Shown: in pieces, positions 26,321 to 34,329 of the stretch
Layout of the letters: the number at the start of each line of letters is the position of its first letter
Position numbering within the stretch: position 1 is the stretch's first letter
Source of the DNA: CAIKMD01 sp035552195
GTDB lineage: Bacteria; Pseudomonadota; Alphaproteobacteria; ATCC43930; CGMCC-115725
Reading direction: 5' to 3'
Assembly (NCBI GenBank): GCA_035552195.1
Contig: DASZLU010000006.1
Location: 137,900 to 201,899 of the forward strand
Length of the DNA: 64,000 nucleotides
The notes under the pieces: generated by a model
The model's input: only the letters and a program-made list of their open reading frames with translations
Told to the model about the DNA's origin: nothing
The model's database searches: none
Made by a program: the position numbers and the translations under genes

Positions 26321-28414
26321 CTATCCCCCAGTACTACCGATCGCCCGGGCTCTCGCCTCGCTCAGCGCGCTCAAGACAGCCGAGGGAGTAAGAATCTCCG
26401 GCAATGCGAGACCCTCCGGCTGCCGCGGCCCATAGACCGCGTCAAAGGGAATACCGACGCGGCCGAAGCCACGAAGATACGCCTCGATGTGGGGGTCGGG
26501 ACGACTCCAGTCGGCCCGCATGCGCACTACCTCACCGTCGGCAATCGCCTTCTGCACGGCCGGATTGCTGAATGATGTCAGCTCGTTCACCTTACACGTG
26601 AGACACCAGCTTGCCGTCACATCGACCAAAACGATCTTCCCGCCGGCAACCAGAGGCTGAATCGCGGAAGGATCGAAGGCGTGCCAGTGTTCAGTAGGCG
26701 CTGGTTTCCGAGGTTCGGTGAGGGGCGGATAGACCGTGATGACAATGGCCACGCAACTGAGCGCCACCGTCGCGATCGCAAGCCATAACGGTCGCCCGGA
26801 AGAACGGCGATGCGCCGCGAGCGCCAGAAGGCCCAGCATGATCGTAGCGGTCGCTCCGACCGCGAGGGCAGTGGCGAATCCGGATAGCGACGACAGGACG
26901 GTCAGAAGCCAGAGACCGGTACCCAGCAAGAGAATGCCGAGGCCGCGACGCAACCACTCCATCCACGGTCCGGGCCGAGGTAACCGCGAGGAGAGTTCGG
27001 GTCGCGCAGTCACGGCAAGGAAGGGGCCGGCCATGCCAATTCCGAGGCAGAGGAATACGCCCAGGATTTCGATCGGGCCGCGGGCCAAGGCGAACCCGAC
27101 GGCGGTGCCGACGAACGGGGCGGAGCAGGGCGTCGCCAACAGGGTCGAGAACATGCCGCTGAGAAACGCGCTGACTTGAGGACTTGTCGTGCTATCGGGG
27201 CGAAAAGACGATAGCGCTTGCGGCAGCGGGATGGTCAGCCACTCGAAAAAGCTCGCGGCAAACAAGAAGGTGACCACTGTCATACCGGCGAGGAACCAAG
27301 GCTGCTGGAATTGAATGCCCCAGCCCAGGGCGGCGCCGGCAAGTTTCAATCCCACAAGGCAAATGGCCAGGAGCAAGAAGGCGGCGATGATGCCTGACGC
27401 GGTGGCCGCGGCGCCGCGTCGAACAAACCGGGATTCTTGGCCGGCATAGCGCGCCAGTCCAAAGAGCTTGATCGACAACACCGGTAAGACACACGGCATC
27501 AGGTTGAGGATCAGGCCGCCGATCAAAGCGATGCCGAGGATAATCAGCAATTCGGATTTGTCTCGAGATGCGAACCGCATCGCCGGTGGCGGTACCTGAA
27601 GCTCGAATGAGCGGTCGCCATCGACGAGGGTCAGCGTAAGCCTGCCGAGCGGAACCCGATTGTCGGGCAACAGCACACTGAACTTCGCCGTGCGCCGGCC
27701 ATCTTCAAACAGCGCCTTCGGAGCAGGCGGGAGTCCAGCGCCTGCGCCTTCGACGAATAGATCCGGGTGATCGAACGGGATCGACTTGCTACGCAGCGAC
27801 AGCACGAGGTGGCGATGGGGCCCGTCGTTCTCGATAGATGCCGCTGAAGGCTCAACGCCTGACAGCTCCGGTTGGCTGGGGATTTTGACAAAGGCTTTCG
27901 ATATGGCTTCAGCCTCTATGGATGGCGTGGCGGCGCCCGGCGCGAGGCCGATATCCACTCGCGCATGTTCGGGCACGCAAATTTGCGCGCAGGCCGCGTA
28001 GTCGAGAACGAGCGCAACGTTCGTTTCGGCGTGGGAATCGGCAAGCTGGAGGGTAATCGGGAGAACGAAATCGCCCGAGTAAACAGCGTTCTGCAAACCT
28101 TGGATCTCGAGGCGCGTGGGAGCCGGCCAAGCGACTTGCTCGCCAGCCAAATTCTCGGAAGCGGTCCAATTGAACTGCGGCGCGATGCCCGCATCGCCCG
28201 GCGTGCGCCAATAGCCGTGCCAGCCGGGCTCGTAGCGAAATTCCAGCCCCGCCAGCACCGCGTTGCCGCTTGTCGTGTCGGAGGCAGTGATGAGGCGGAC
28301 GGCAACCCTTTTGTCGCCCACCCAATTCGATTGCAACGCGTGCGCGTTGGGACCGTAGATCAAGAGGATGAAGATCGAAGCGGCGATAACGTGTAAGGAT
28401 CCGAAACCCTTCAT
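26321..28414 (-). CDS. dsbD: Protein-disulfide reductase DsbD/ScsB-like
   Basis: Carries electrons from cytoplasmic thioredoxin across the inner membrane to periplasmic thiol proteins. The 697-residue protein has a signal peptide (MKGFGSLHVIAASIFILLIY), an N-terminal periplasmic DsbD-alpha-like domain with the Cys pair in DYAACAQICVPE, a multi-helix membrane domain with Cys in NLMPCVLPVLS and ATPCSAPFVGTA, and a C-terminal thioredoxin domain with SWCLTCK. The ATG at 28414 fits the signal peptide; upstream in-frame codons to 28456 overlap the neighbouring gene. It lies 10 bases downstream of the DUF1223 gene, so both are probably served by the sigma-F-type promoter at 29152-29177. The long N-domain resembles ScsB more than classical E. 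coli DsbD. Confidence 0.9.
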   Translation of the reverse strand: MKGFGSLHVIAASIFILLIYGPNAHALQSNWVGDKRVAVRLITASDTTSGNAVLAGLEFRYEPGWHGYWRTPGDAGIAPQFNWTASENLAGEQVAWPAPTRLEIQGLQNAVYSGDFVLPITLQLADSHAETNVALVLDYAACAQICVPEHARVDIGLAPGAATPSIEAEAISKAFVKIPSQPELSGVEPSAASIENDGPHRHLVLSLRSKSIPFDHPDLFVEGAGAGLPPAPKALFEDGRRTAKFSVLLPDNRVPLGRLTLTLVDGDRSFELQVPPPAMRFASRDKSELLIILGIALIGGLILNLMPCVLPVLSIKLFGLARYAGQESRFVRRGAAATASGIIAAFLLLAICLVGLKLAGAALGWGIQFQQPWFLAGMTVVTFLFAASFFEWLTIPLPQALSSFRPDSTTSPQVSAFLSGMFSTLLATPCSAPFVGTAVGFALARGPIEILGVFLCLGIGMAGPFLAVTARPELSSRLPRPGPWMEWLRRGLGILLLGTGLWLLTVLSSLSGFATALAVGATATIMLGLLALAAHRRSSGRPLWLAIATVALSCVAIVITVYPPLTEPRKPAPTEHWHAFDPSAIQPLVAGGKIVLVDVTASWCLTCKVNELTSFSNPAVQKAIADGEVVRMRADWSRPDPHIEAYLRGFGRVGIPFDAVYGPRQPEGLALPEILTPSAVLSALSEARARAIGSTGG

Positions 28415-28424
28415 TTGCGATCCA

Positions 28425-29120
28425 CTACGCGGCAGGAGATGTTCTCGCCGCGCCAAGGACGCGACCGTCTTTATCGAGCAAGAGCACGGCCGAGACCTCG
28501 CCCTCGGGCGCTTGTATGGAAATGTCGACCGCTTGTCCCGTCCAATCTCCGACCAGTTTCATGGAACGCACGACGTTTGAATCGGTCGCGGTTCTCCCGG
28601 CGTTCTCGCCTCGCCCGATGGGCGTCTGGTGGCGGCGGTCGTAGCCAATAACCACGATACGGGCATTTCCCGGCCCCGCGCCCACCGTGATGGCAATCGC
28701 GCCCTGACGTTGCGTCGCGCTGATCGGAGTCGCCGTTGCCTGTTGTTGTCGGGCCGCAAGAATAGCGGCTTCCACCTTGGCGCGATCGGAGCCGACGAGG
28801 CCTTTTCGTCCGTCGACGACGATCTCCGGCGTGAAGCTATCATCGCCGAAGCGACCGGCGTAAGCGGCCTGCAATTCAGTCGCTGCTTTGAGCGAAAAGG
28901 GATCTTTCCAGCCGAGAGAGTCCCAATATGTGACGTGAAACGCCAAAGGCAGGATATCGCCGCCTCGGTTCGCGAGCTCCGTCAAGAACGCATCGGCGGG
29001 CGGACAGGAAGAGCATCCCTGAGACGTGAAGAGCTCGACCACCACGGGCCGTTCGGCAGCGACGCCGACGGCCGGCGACAAAATACCGAGGACGACGACA
29101 GCGAACAGACGCGAAAGCAT
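28425..29120 (-). CDS. DUF1223 secreted thioredoxin-like protein
   Basis: A 231-residue exported protein with a signal peptide (MLSRLFAVVVLGILSPAVGVAA) and a thioredoxin-like fold carrying CSSCPP in VVELFTSQGCSSCPPAD. Family features FHVTYWDSLGWKDPF and TPEIVVDG follow. DUF1223 proteins have no firmly established reaction; the CxxC suggests thiol redox work. The next gene is dsbD, a plausible electron donor. The ATG at 29120 is preceded by a GGAGA ribosome site; a longer reading to 29165 lacks one and would start upstream of the predicted transcription start. A perfect sigma-F motif lies 30-60 bases upstream. Confidence 0.88.
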   Translation of the reverse strand: MLSRLFAVVVLGILSPAVGVAAERPVVVELFTSQGCSSCPPADAFLTELANRGGDILPLAFHVTYWDSLGWKDPFSLKAATELQAAYAGRFGDDSFTPEIVVDGRKGLVGSDRAKVEAAILAARQQQATATPISATQRQGAIAITVGAGPGNARIVVIGYDRRHQTPIGRGENAGRTATDSNVVRSMKLVGDWTGQAVDISIQAPEGEVSAVLLLDKDGRVLGAARTSPAA

Positions 29121-29151
29121 GGCTTTTCTCCAATAAGGGCTTTCATGGCTA

Positions 29152-29177
29152 TTCGTCGCGGCCAATCCGAGGGTTAC
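29152..29177 (-). promoter_or_regulatory. Sigma-F-type ECF promoter for DUF1223-dsbD
   Basis: On the minus strand GTAACC (29177-29172) is followed after exactly 16 bases by CGAA (29155-29152). This equals the motif I recall reported for Caulobacter sigma-F targets (GTAACC-N16-CGAA). The predicted start near 29145 gives a leader of about 25 bases before the DUF1223 ATG. A second perfect copy serves the divergent operon. Confidence 0.75.
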
Positions 29178-29366
29178 ATGCGCACTGCGAAGCTGGTGAC
29201 GATTGATCGCGCCTGCGCAGCCCCTCCATTCTCTATGTCACCGATCCGGATGCAGATCGAACAGCGTCGCTCGCGTCTTTTCCCTCGGTTTCGATCACAT
29301 CGTTGTGAACGCATCCTTCTGCGCTGGGTGCTCAAGGGCCGGTCGTCGAAATGACCCCTCGGGCCT
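29178..29366. other. Intergenic stretch between two divergent sigma-F-type promoters
   Basis: About 190 bases separating the -35 boxes of the divergent promoters. I see no credible gene here: the open frames crossing it are shadows without ribosome sites or recognisable protein. It may hold binding sites for other regulators, but no clear dyad stands out. Confidence 0.5.
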
Positions 29367-29392
29367 GTAACCCTTCTGGCAGCCCGCGCGAA
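29367..29392 (+). promoter_or_regulatory. Sigma-F-type ECF promoter for cytochrome b-MsrP-like operon
   Basis: GTAACC at 29367-29372 is followed after exactly 16 bases by CGAA at 29389-29392, an exact match to the motif recalled for Caulobacter sigma-F. Predicted transcription starts near 29399, about 50 bases before the ATG at 29451 (or about 12 before a GTG at 29412). Confidence 0.75.
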
Positions 29393-29450
29393 TAAGACAA
29401 CAGACTGATGCGTGGAAGCGTCCGTGAGGCACGGAGAAAGCGGCGGTGCA

Positions 29451-30374
29451 ATGCTGGCACACTTAACTTGGCCGATTCGCACTCGGTTTTTGGTCAAACT
29501 GGGCTCCACGATCTCTTTGGCGCTAAAGCGCGACTTTCGCCGGCTTGGCAATAAGATCGTTTCCGCCCGCGACGGCGAATCGTTTTATCGCCACCGTTTG
29601 CCGGTCCGCCTCACCCATTGGATCAATGCGCTATGCATCCTCTTTCTGCTGGGGAGCGGGCTCAACATCTTCAATGCGCATCCGAGGCTGTACTGGGGTC
29701 AATACGGCGCCGACGCCGACACACCGTTCCTTTCCATCGCGGCGGTTGACCGCGGCAGCCAAACTTACGGCGTCACGCAAATCGGCCCCTGGCATGTCGA
29801 TACGACAGGCGTGTTGGGATGGTCGCGAGAGCGGGGCGATTACGTGGCGCGCGGCTGGCCGGACTGGATCACGATTCCGAGTTTCCAGGATCTCGCCGAC
29901 GCCCGTCACTGGCATTTCTTGTTCGCATGGCTGCTGATGCTGAACGGGCTCGCTTATTTGGGCTGGAGTCTGTTTTCGCGCCATCTCCAGAAAGACATCG
30001 TGCCTACCGCGGATGATATCCGCGCGGTCCCGCGCTCTCTCATAGACCACGTCAAGCTGCGTCACCCGACGGGTGAGGCTGCCAAGCGTTACAATCCGCT
30101 GCAGCGGCTCGCCTATATCGGCGTCATTATCCTGATCTCGCTGATGGTGGCGACGGGTCTGACGATGTCGCCCGGCTTCGACACGGTTTGCCCGTGGCTG
30201 CTCGATCTGTTCGGCGGCCGCCAGTCGGCCCGCAGCATCCATTTCATTTCCGCATCGCTCATCGTGCTGTTCGTCGCCGTCCATCTCATTGAAGTGGTCC
30301 TGGCGGGGCCCATCAACGAGGTGCGGTCGATTCTCACCGGTCGCTATGTCGTGTCGAAGGAGCACCGCGAATGA
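29451..30374 (+). CDS. Cytochrome b561-type membrane subunit, partner of MsrP-like enzyme
   Basis: A 307-residue integral membrane cytochrome b expected to pass quinol electrons to the periplasmic molybdoenzyme encoded next. It has four main hydrophobic segments; likely haem ligands are the His in RLTHWINAL, DARHWHFLFAW, SIHFISAS and AVHLIEV. The fold resembles the cytochrome b561 / formate dehydrogenase gamma group rather than the MsrQ (YedZ) family usually paired with MsrP. The start is uncertain: GTG 29412 lacks a ribosome site, while ATG 29451 has GGAG 14 bases before it. The stop overlaps the next ATG (ATGA at 30371), indicating translational coupling. Confidence 0.85.
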   Translation: MLAHLTWPIRTRFLVKLGSTISLALKRDFRRLGNKIVSARDGESFYRHRLPVRLTHWINALCILFLLGSGLNIFNAHPRLYWGQYGADADTPFLSIAAVDRGSQTYGVTQIGPWHVDTTGVLGWSRERGDYVARGWPDWITIPSFQDLADARHWHFLFAWLLMLNGLAYLGWSLFSRHLQKDIVPTADDIRAVPRSLIDHVKLRHPTGEAAKRYNPLQRLAYIGVIILISLMVATGLTMSPGFDTVCPWLLDLFGGRQSARSIHFISASLIVLFVAVHLIEVVLAGPINEVRSILTGRYVVSKEHRE

Positions 30375-31165
30375 CTACCGTACGAGACATCACCCGGCGC
30401 GCCGCGATCCTGGCCGGGTTCGGGGGCGCCGGCGCGCTGCTCTGGAACGTCAATAATCTGACGCTCAGTCCGAGCTTTATGCGTGTGTTTTCGGCTGTCG
30501 AGGATTGGACCCGCATCAATCAGCGCGCGCTGCTCTCGCCCGGCCAGCTCGCCAAGGAATATTCGCCCGCGGATATTTCGCCGGTCTTCAAGCCGAACGG
30601 CACGTTCAACCCCGGCGGCGAAGAATACAACACGCATGTCGCTCAGAATTTCGTCAATTGGCGTTTGAAGATCGACGGTCTGGTGAGCCAGCCGATGTCG
30701 CTTTCCGTCGCGGAGCTGCGCCGGCTCCCGTCGAGAACGCAGATCACCAAGCACGATTGCGTCGAGGGCTGGACGGCGATCGGCATGTGGACCGGCGTTC
30801 CGCTCGGGCTGCTTCTGAAATCGGTCGGGCTCGCAGCCAATGCGCGTTATGCCGTCTTTCACTGCGCCGACAATCTATCGGGTGAGCCTGCCAAGGGTGG
30901 CGAACAGAGTCCCGGCCAATATTACGAAAGCATCGATCTCGTCGATGCTTTCCACCCACAAACGCTTATCGCCTACGACCTCAACGGCAAGCCGCTCGGC
31001 GTGCCGAACGGCGCACCGCTTCGCCTACGGGTCGAACGGCAACTTGGCTACAAGCACGCGAAGTATGTGCAGCGGATCGAGATCGTCGAGAGCTTCCGCA
31101 AGATCGGCGGCGGCTACGGCGGCTATTGGGAAGACCGCGGATACGAGTGGTATGCCGGCATTTGA
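30371..31165 (+). CDS. MsrP/YedY-like periplasmic molybdopterin oxidoreductase
   Basis: A 264-residue protein of the sulfite oxidase-like molybdoenzyme fold. The N-terminus has a twin-arginine-like TRRAAILAGFGGAG segment, fitting Tat export. The molybdenum-ligand Cys is in TKHDCVEGWTAIGMWTGVPL, followed by FHCADN, YYESIDL and the closing LGYKHAKYVQRIE and GYWEDRGYEW. Known YedY/MsrP enzymes reduce methionine sulfoxide in periplasmic proteins; that role is inferred here, not shown. It is coupled to the cytochrome b gene and lies 103 bases before a Met/His-rich secreted protein. A general sulfite dehydrogenase role is an alternative. Confidence 0.87.
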   Translation: MTTVRDITRRAAILAGFGGAGALLWNVNNLTLSPSFMRVFSAVEDWTRINQRALLSPGQLAKEYSPADISPVFKPNGTFNPGGEEYNTHVAQNFVNWRLKIDGLVSQPMSLSVAELRRLPSRTQITKHDCVEGWTAIGMWTGVPLGLLLKSVGLAANARYAVFHCADNLSGEPAKGGEQSPGQYYESIDLVDAFHPQTLIAYDLNGKPLGVPNGAPLRLRVERQLGYKHAKYVQRIEIVESFRKIGGGYGGYWEDRGYEWYAGI

Positions 31166-31206
31166 AAGTTTGCGCCGCCGACGCAAGGCGCACGACATCC
31201 TTCCGA

Positions 31207-31225
31207 ATTTCCCGATGTGGGAAAT
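31207..31225. promoter_or_regulatory. Perfect 7-bp inverted repeat upstream of Met/His-rich gene
   Basis: ATTTCCC (31207-31213) and GGGAAAT (31219-31225) form a perfect dyad around a 5-base spacer, in the 103-base gap between the MsrP-like gene and the Met/His-rich gene. It has no T-tract after it, so it may be an operator or a weak RNA hairpin, not a classical terminator. Confidence 0.4.
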
Positions 31226-31268
31226 ACCCCCGAGCCGGGTCCAATGGCTCTTAAGGAGAGCAGTTACC

Positions 31269-31601
31269 ATGCGATCTGTTAGGCTCATGGCACTTGCCGC
31301 GATCCTCGCTCTTGGTTCGGGCGCGGCCTTCGCACAATCGTCAACCACGGATTCGATGTCGAATGGTCATTCCGGATCCATGTCGAGCGGTCAGGTGTCG
31401 AACGGAGGCTCTGCCACCGGCTCGATGTCCGGCGGTCACACGGATGGCATGTCGACCGGCCATTCGTCGGATTCGATGTCCAGCGGACATCCGGATTCCA
31501 AGGGAAGCGGTCAATCTTCGACGTCGATGTCGAGCGGTCATAGTTCCGACTCGATGTCGAGCGGCCATTCATCGGACGCTATGTCGTCCCAACCTCACTG
31601 A
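31269..31601 (+). CDS. Secreted Met/His/Ser/Gly pentapeptide-repeat protein (MrpX-like)
   Basis: A 110-residue protein with a signal peptide (MRSVRLMALAAILALGSGAA, cleavage likely after AFA). The mature part of about 88 residues consists of variations on M-S-S-G-H-x-x-D-S, with eight Met, seven His and no Cys. The AAGGAGA ribosome site at 31252-31258 fixes the ATG. It resembles the MxKDx-type pentapeptide family in plan, with Ser/Gly/His in place of Lys/Asp. Placed behind a cytochrome b-MsrP-like pair, it could be a sacrificial methionine scavenger, as described for MrpX with YedY1 in Azospira. The regular Met and His could also bind copper. The function is inferred from context. Confidence 0.75.
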   Translation: MRSVRLMALAAILALGSGAAFAQSSTTDSMSNGHSGSMSSGQVSNGGSATGSMSGGHTDGMSTGHSSDSMSSGHPDSKGSGQSSTSMSSGHSSDSMSSGHSSDAMSSQPH

Positions 31602-31725
31602 TAGCCACGCGAGGTCGCGACCGCGGGCGGTTCGCTCAAACAAGGGCCGCTCGCGGATGCGCGACGCGAAAACCAGCGCGGCAAGCTTACGCCGACCTCG
31701 AGACTGACGGGGCCACGGTTGCCAG

Positions 31726-32712
31726 TCAGACATAGACGTGCGTCATCTGTTGCTCGGGATAGCGCGTCCCGGCCGCGGCGCCGGGCGGGATCGCCGCCGA
31801 AATCCGCACCAACTCCTGCGCGGTCAGGCGCACCTCGAGCGCGCCGAGATTCTCGTCGAGCCGCTCCCGATGTTTCGTCCCCGGGATGGGGATCACATCC
31901 GGCCCCTGCGCCAACAGCCAGGCGAGCACGAGCTGGGCCGGCGTGTAGCCCTTCTCTTCCGCGATCGCGCCAATGCGCTCCACCAAGGAGCGATTATGCG
32001 CGAGGTTCTCGGCAAGGAAGCGAGGATGCCGGCCGCGTGTATCGCCTTTCTCAAAGCTCGGCGCCGCCTCGATCTTGCCGGTGAGCAGGCCGCGGCCCAG
32101 CGGCGCATAGGCGACGAAGGCGATGCCGAGCTCGCGCGTGGTCTTCAACGTCTCTTCCGCTTCGACGCGATAGAGCAGCGAATATTCGCTCTGCACCGCG
32201 GCGATCGGATGGGTCTTGTGCGCGCGGCGGATCGTCTCCGGCTTGGCCTCGCTGAGGCCGAGCGCACGAATTTTGCCCTGCTGCACAAGCTTTGCCATGG
32301 CGCCAACCGTCTCTTCGATCGGCACGTTCGGGTCGATGCGATGCGCGTAATAGAGATCGATCACATCGACGCCGAGCCGCTTGAGGCTTGCCTCGCAGGC
32401 GACCGGCACATATTCCGGCCGGCCATCGACCGGACGCGGCGAGCCGCTGCGCATATTGCCGAATTTCGACGCCAGCACGATCGAGCCGCGGCGCTTCGCG
32501 ATGGCGCGGCCGACGAGCTCTTCGTTATGGCCATTGCCATAGGCGTCGGAGGTGTCGAGCATCGTGACACCGCGATCGAGAGCGTCATCGATCAGCGCTG
32601 CCGCCGAAGCGTCATCGCCTTCGCCATAGGTGCCCGAGAATGACATGCAGCCGAGACCGATGGGCGACACCGCGATGCCGCCCTTGCCGAGAGTTCGCTT
32701 TTCCGCAGCCAT
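31726..32712 (-). CDS. Aldo/keto reductase
   Basis: A 328-residue NADPH-dependent oxidoreductase of the aldo/keto reductase superfamily (YhdN/AKR13-like). It shows GLGCMSFSGTYG, the catalytic Asp and Tyr in DTSDAYGNGHNEELVG, the Lys in IVLASKFGNM, the His in YYAHRIDPNVP, and the cofactor region LAWLLAQGPDVIPIPGTK. The ATG at 32712 has a GGAGG ribosome site five bases upstream. The physiological substrate is unknown. It begins 49 bases downstream of the ligase gene's stop on the same strand, but there is no functional link. Confidence 0.9.
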   Translation of the reverse strand: MAAEKRTLGKGGIAVSPIGLGCMSFSGTYGEGDDASAAALIDDALDRGVTMLDTSDAYGNGHNEELVGRAIAKRRGSIVLASKFGNMRSGSPRPVDGRPEYVPVACEASLKRLGVDVIDLYYAHRIDPNVPIEETVGAMAKLVQQGKIRALGLSEAKPETIRRAHKTHPIAAVQSEYSLLYRVEAEETLKTTRELGIAFVAYAPLGRGLLTGKIEAAPSFEKGDTRGRHPRFLAENLAHNRSLVERIGAIAEEKGYTPAQLVLAWLLAQGPDVIPIPGTKHRERLDENLGALEVRLTAQELVRISAAIPPGAAAGTRYPEQQMTHVYV

Positions 32713-32761
32713 CCAGACCTCCGCTCTGACCCGAGCGAGCATAGCGTACCGAGGGCGATCG

Positions 32762-34327
32762 TTAAGTCACCAGCTTCTGCAGCGCCTCAACGCGATCCGC
32801 CTCCGCCGCCGGCTTGTCCCACCTTATGCGGTGGACGCGGGGAAAGCGCATGGCGAGACCCGATTTATGGCGCGTCGATCGATGGACGCTGTCGAAGGCG
32901 ACTTCGAGGACGAGGTCTTGCGACACGGCCCGAACCGGACCGAAGCGATCGATGGTGTGATCGCGGACCCAGCGATCGAGCCGGCGGAGCTCCTCGTCCG
33001 TAAAGCCGGAATACGCCTTGCCGACGGGCACCAGCTCTTCCTCGCGCCAGACGCCGAACGTGTAGTCGGAATAGAAGGACGAGCGTTTGCCGTGGCCGCG
33101 CTGCGCATACATCAGTACGGTATCGACGGTGAGCGCATCGCGCTTCCACTTGAACCAGGGACCTTTTGGCCGGCCGGAGACGTAGCTCGAGTCGCCGCGC
33201 TTCAACATCAGCCCTTCGATCGCGCGCTCGCGGGCGCCATCGCGTAGCGCGTGCAGTTCGTCCCACTGCGCGAAGGGCAGCAGCGGCGAGATGTCCATGC
33301 CCGAGCGCGGCGCCGCGCGATACCATTCCTCGAGCCGCCGGCGCCGCCGGTCGAAGGCGAGCGGTCGCAAATCCTCGCCGCTCTGTTCGAGAATATCGTA
33401 GAGCCGGACCCAAGCCGGATAATCGGCGATCATCTTGGGCGTTGCGACTTTGCGGTTGAGCCGTTGCTGCAGGTCGTTGAACGGCGCGACCACGCCGTCG
33501 CGCATCACCAGCAGCTCGCCATCGAGGACGACATCCTCGTTGAGCTGCGCCAAAAGATCGGGAAACGCGGTGCCGATATCGTCGCCGCTGCGCGAATAGA
33601 GCCGGCGCTCGCCGCCGCGGCCGACGAGCTGGACACGGATCCCATCCCATTTCCATTCGGCGCGATAATCGGCCGGATCGAGCTTGGCGATGTCGTCTTC
33701 CTCCAGCGGCTGCGCCAGCATCAGCGGCGTGAAGGTCGGACGATTGCCGAGCTCGGGCCGCGCCGCGCGCCCTTCGAGCCAGGCGAAAAACTCGGTGTAA
33801 GGCGGCTGCAGCGCGTGCCAGACCGCTTCGATTTCATCGAGCGAAGCCGTCGAGCCCTCGGCGAGCGCGGTCTTGGCGAGGCGCGCCGAAACGCCGACGC
33901 GCAGCGCACCCGTCGCGAGCTTCAGCAACGCCCAGCGCTGCGTCGCATCGAGCGCATCGAGCCATTGGCTGAGCAGCGCGCCGGAATTGTCGCGCGTCGC
34001 CAAAGCCATGCCATCGACCACCTCGGACAGGCTGGGGACGTGATTGGCGCCATGTTTGGCTGGCCAGATCAACGCGACCGTCTCCGCGAGATCGCCGACG
34101 AAATCATGCGACAGCGCGAAGAGCTCGGCATCGACGCGCGCGAGCACCAGATTGCGCACCTGCGCCGGCTTCACGCCCGGGAACGACAACTCGCCGGTCA
34201 GCGCGGCGAGCGCCCAGCCGCGATCGGGGTCGGGGGTCGTGGTGAAATATTCATGCATCAGTCGCAGCTTGCCGAGCCGCGACGGCGTGAAGATCAGGCT
34301 TTCGAGCAGGGGCGCGAAACGATCCAC
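32762..34327 (-). CDS. ATP-dependent DNA ligase of the ligase-associated repair cluster
   Basis: A 521-residue ATP-dependent DNA ligase. It has an N-terminal helical DNA-binding domain (about 1-190), then the adenylation domain with nucleotide-accepting Lys in EWKWDGIRVQL and RSGDDIGTAFP, and the OB domain with GLMLKRGDSSY and GPWFKWKRD. No polymerase or nuclease domain is fused. The GTG at 34327 lies two bases after the exonuclease stop and begins DRFAPLLESLIFTPSR, where homology starts; the longer reading to 34480 runs inside the exonuclease gene. Part of the conserved four-gene ligase/exonuclease/Lhr/PdeM repair set. Confidence 0.92.
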   Translation of the reverse strand: MDRFAPLLESLIFTPSRLGKLRLMHEYFTTTPDPDRGWALAALTGELSFPGVKPAQVRNLVLARVDAELFALSHDFVGDLAETVALIWPAKHGANHVPSLSEVVDGMALATRDNSGALLSQWLDALDATQRWALLKLATGALRVGVSARLAKTALAEGSTASLDEIEAVWHALQPPYTEFFAWLEGRAARPELGNRPTFTPLMLAQPLEEDDIAKLDPADYRAEWKWDGIRVQLVGRGGERRLYSRSGDDIGTAFPDLLAQLNEDVVLDGELLVMRDGVVAPFNDLQQRLNRKVATPKMIADYPAWVRLYDILEQSGEDLRPLAFDRRRRRLEEWYRAAPRSGMDISPLLPFAQWDELHALRDGARERAIEGLMLKRGDSSYVSGRPKGPWFKWKRDALTVDTVLMYAQRGHGKRSSFYSDYTFGVWREEELVPVGKAYSGFTDEELRRLDRWVRDHTIDRFGPVRAVSQDLVLEVAFDSVHRSTRHKSGLAMRFPRVHRIRWDKPAAEADRVEALQKLVT

Positions 34328-34329
34328 GC

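Noticed and set aside
26141..26575. Plus-strand frame of 144 codons beyond the small minus-strand gene
   Set aside because: It overlaps the 3' end of dsbD in antisense and gives no protein-like composition. The non-overlapping part (26118-26320) holds only loose TCTAT repeats and a short GACGC/GCGTC dyad, too weak to list.
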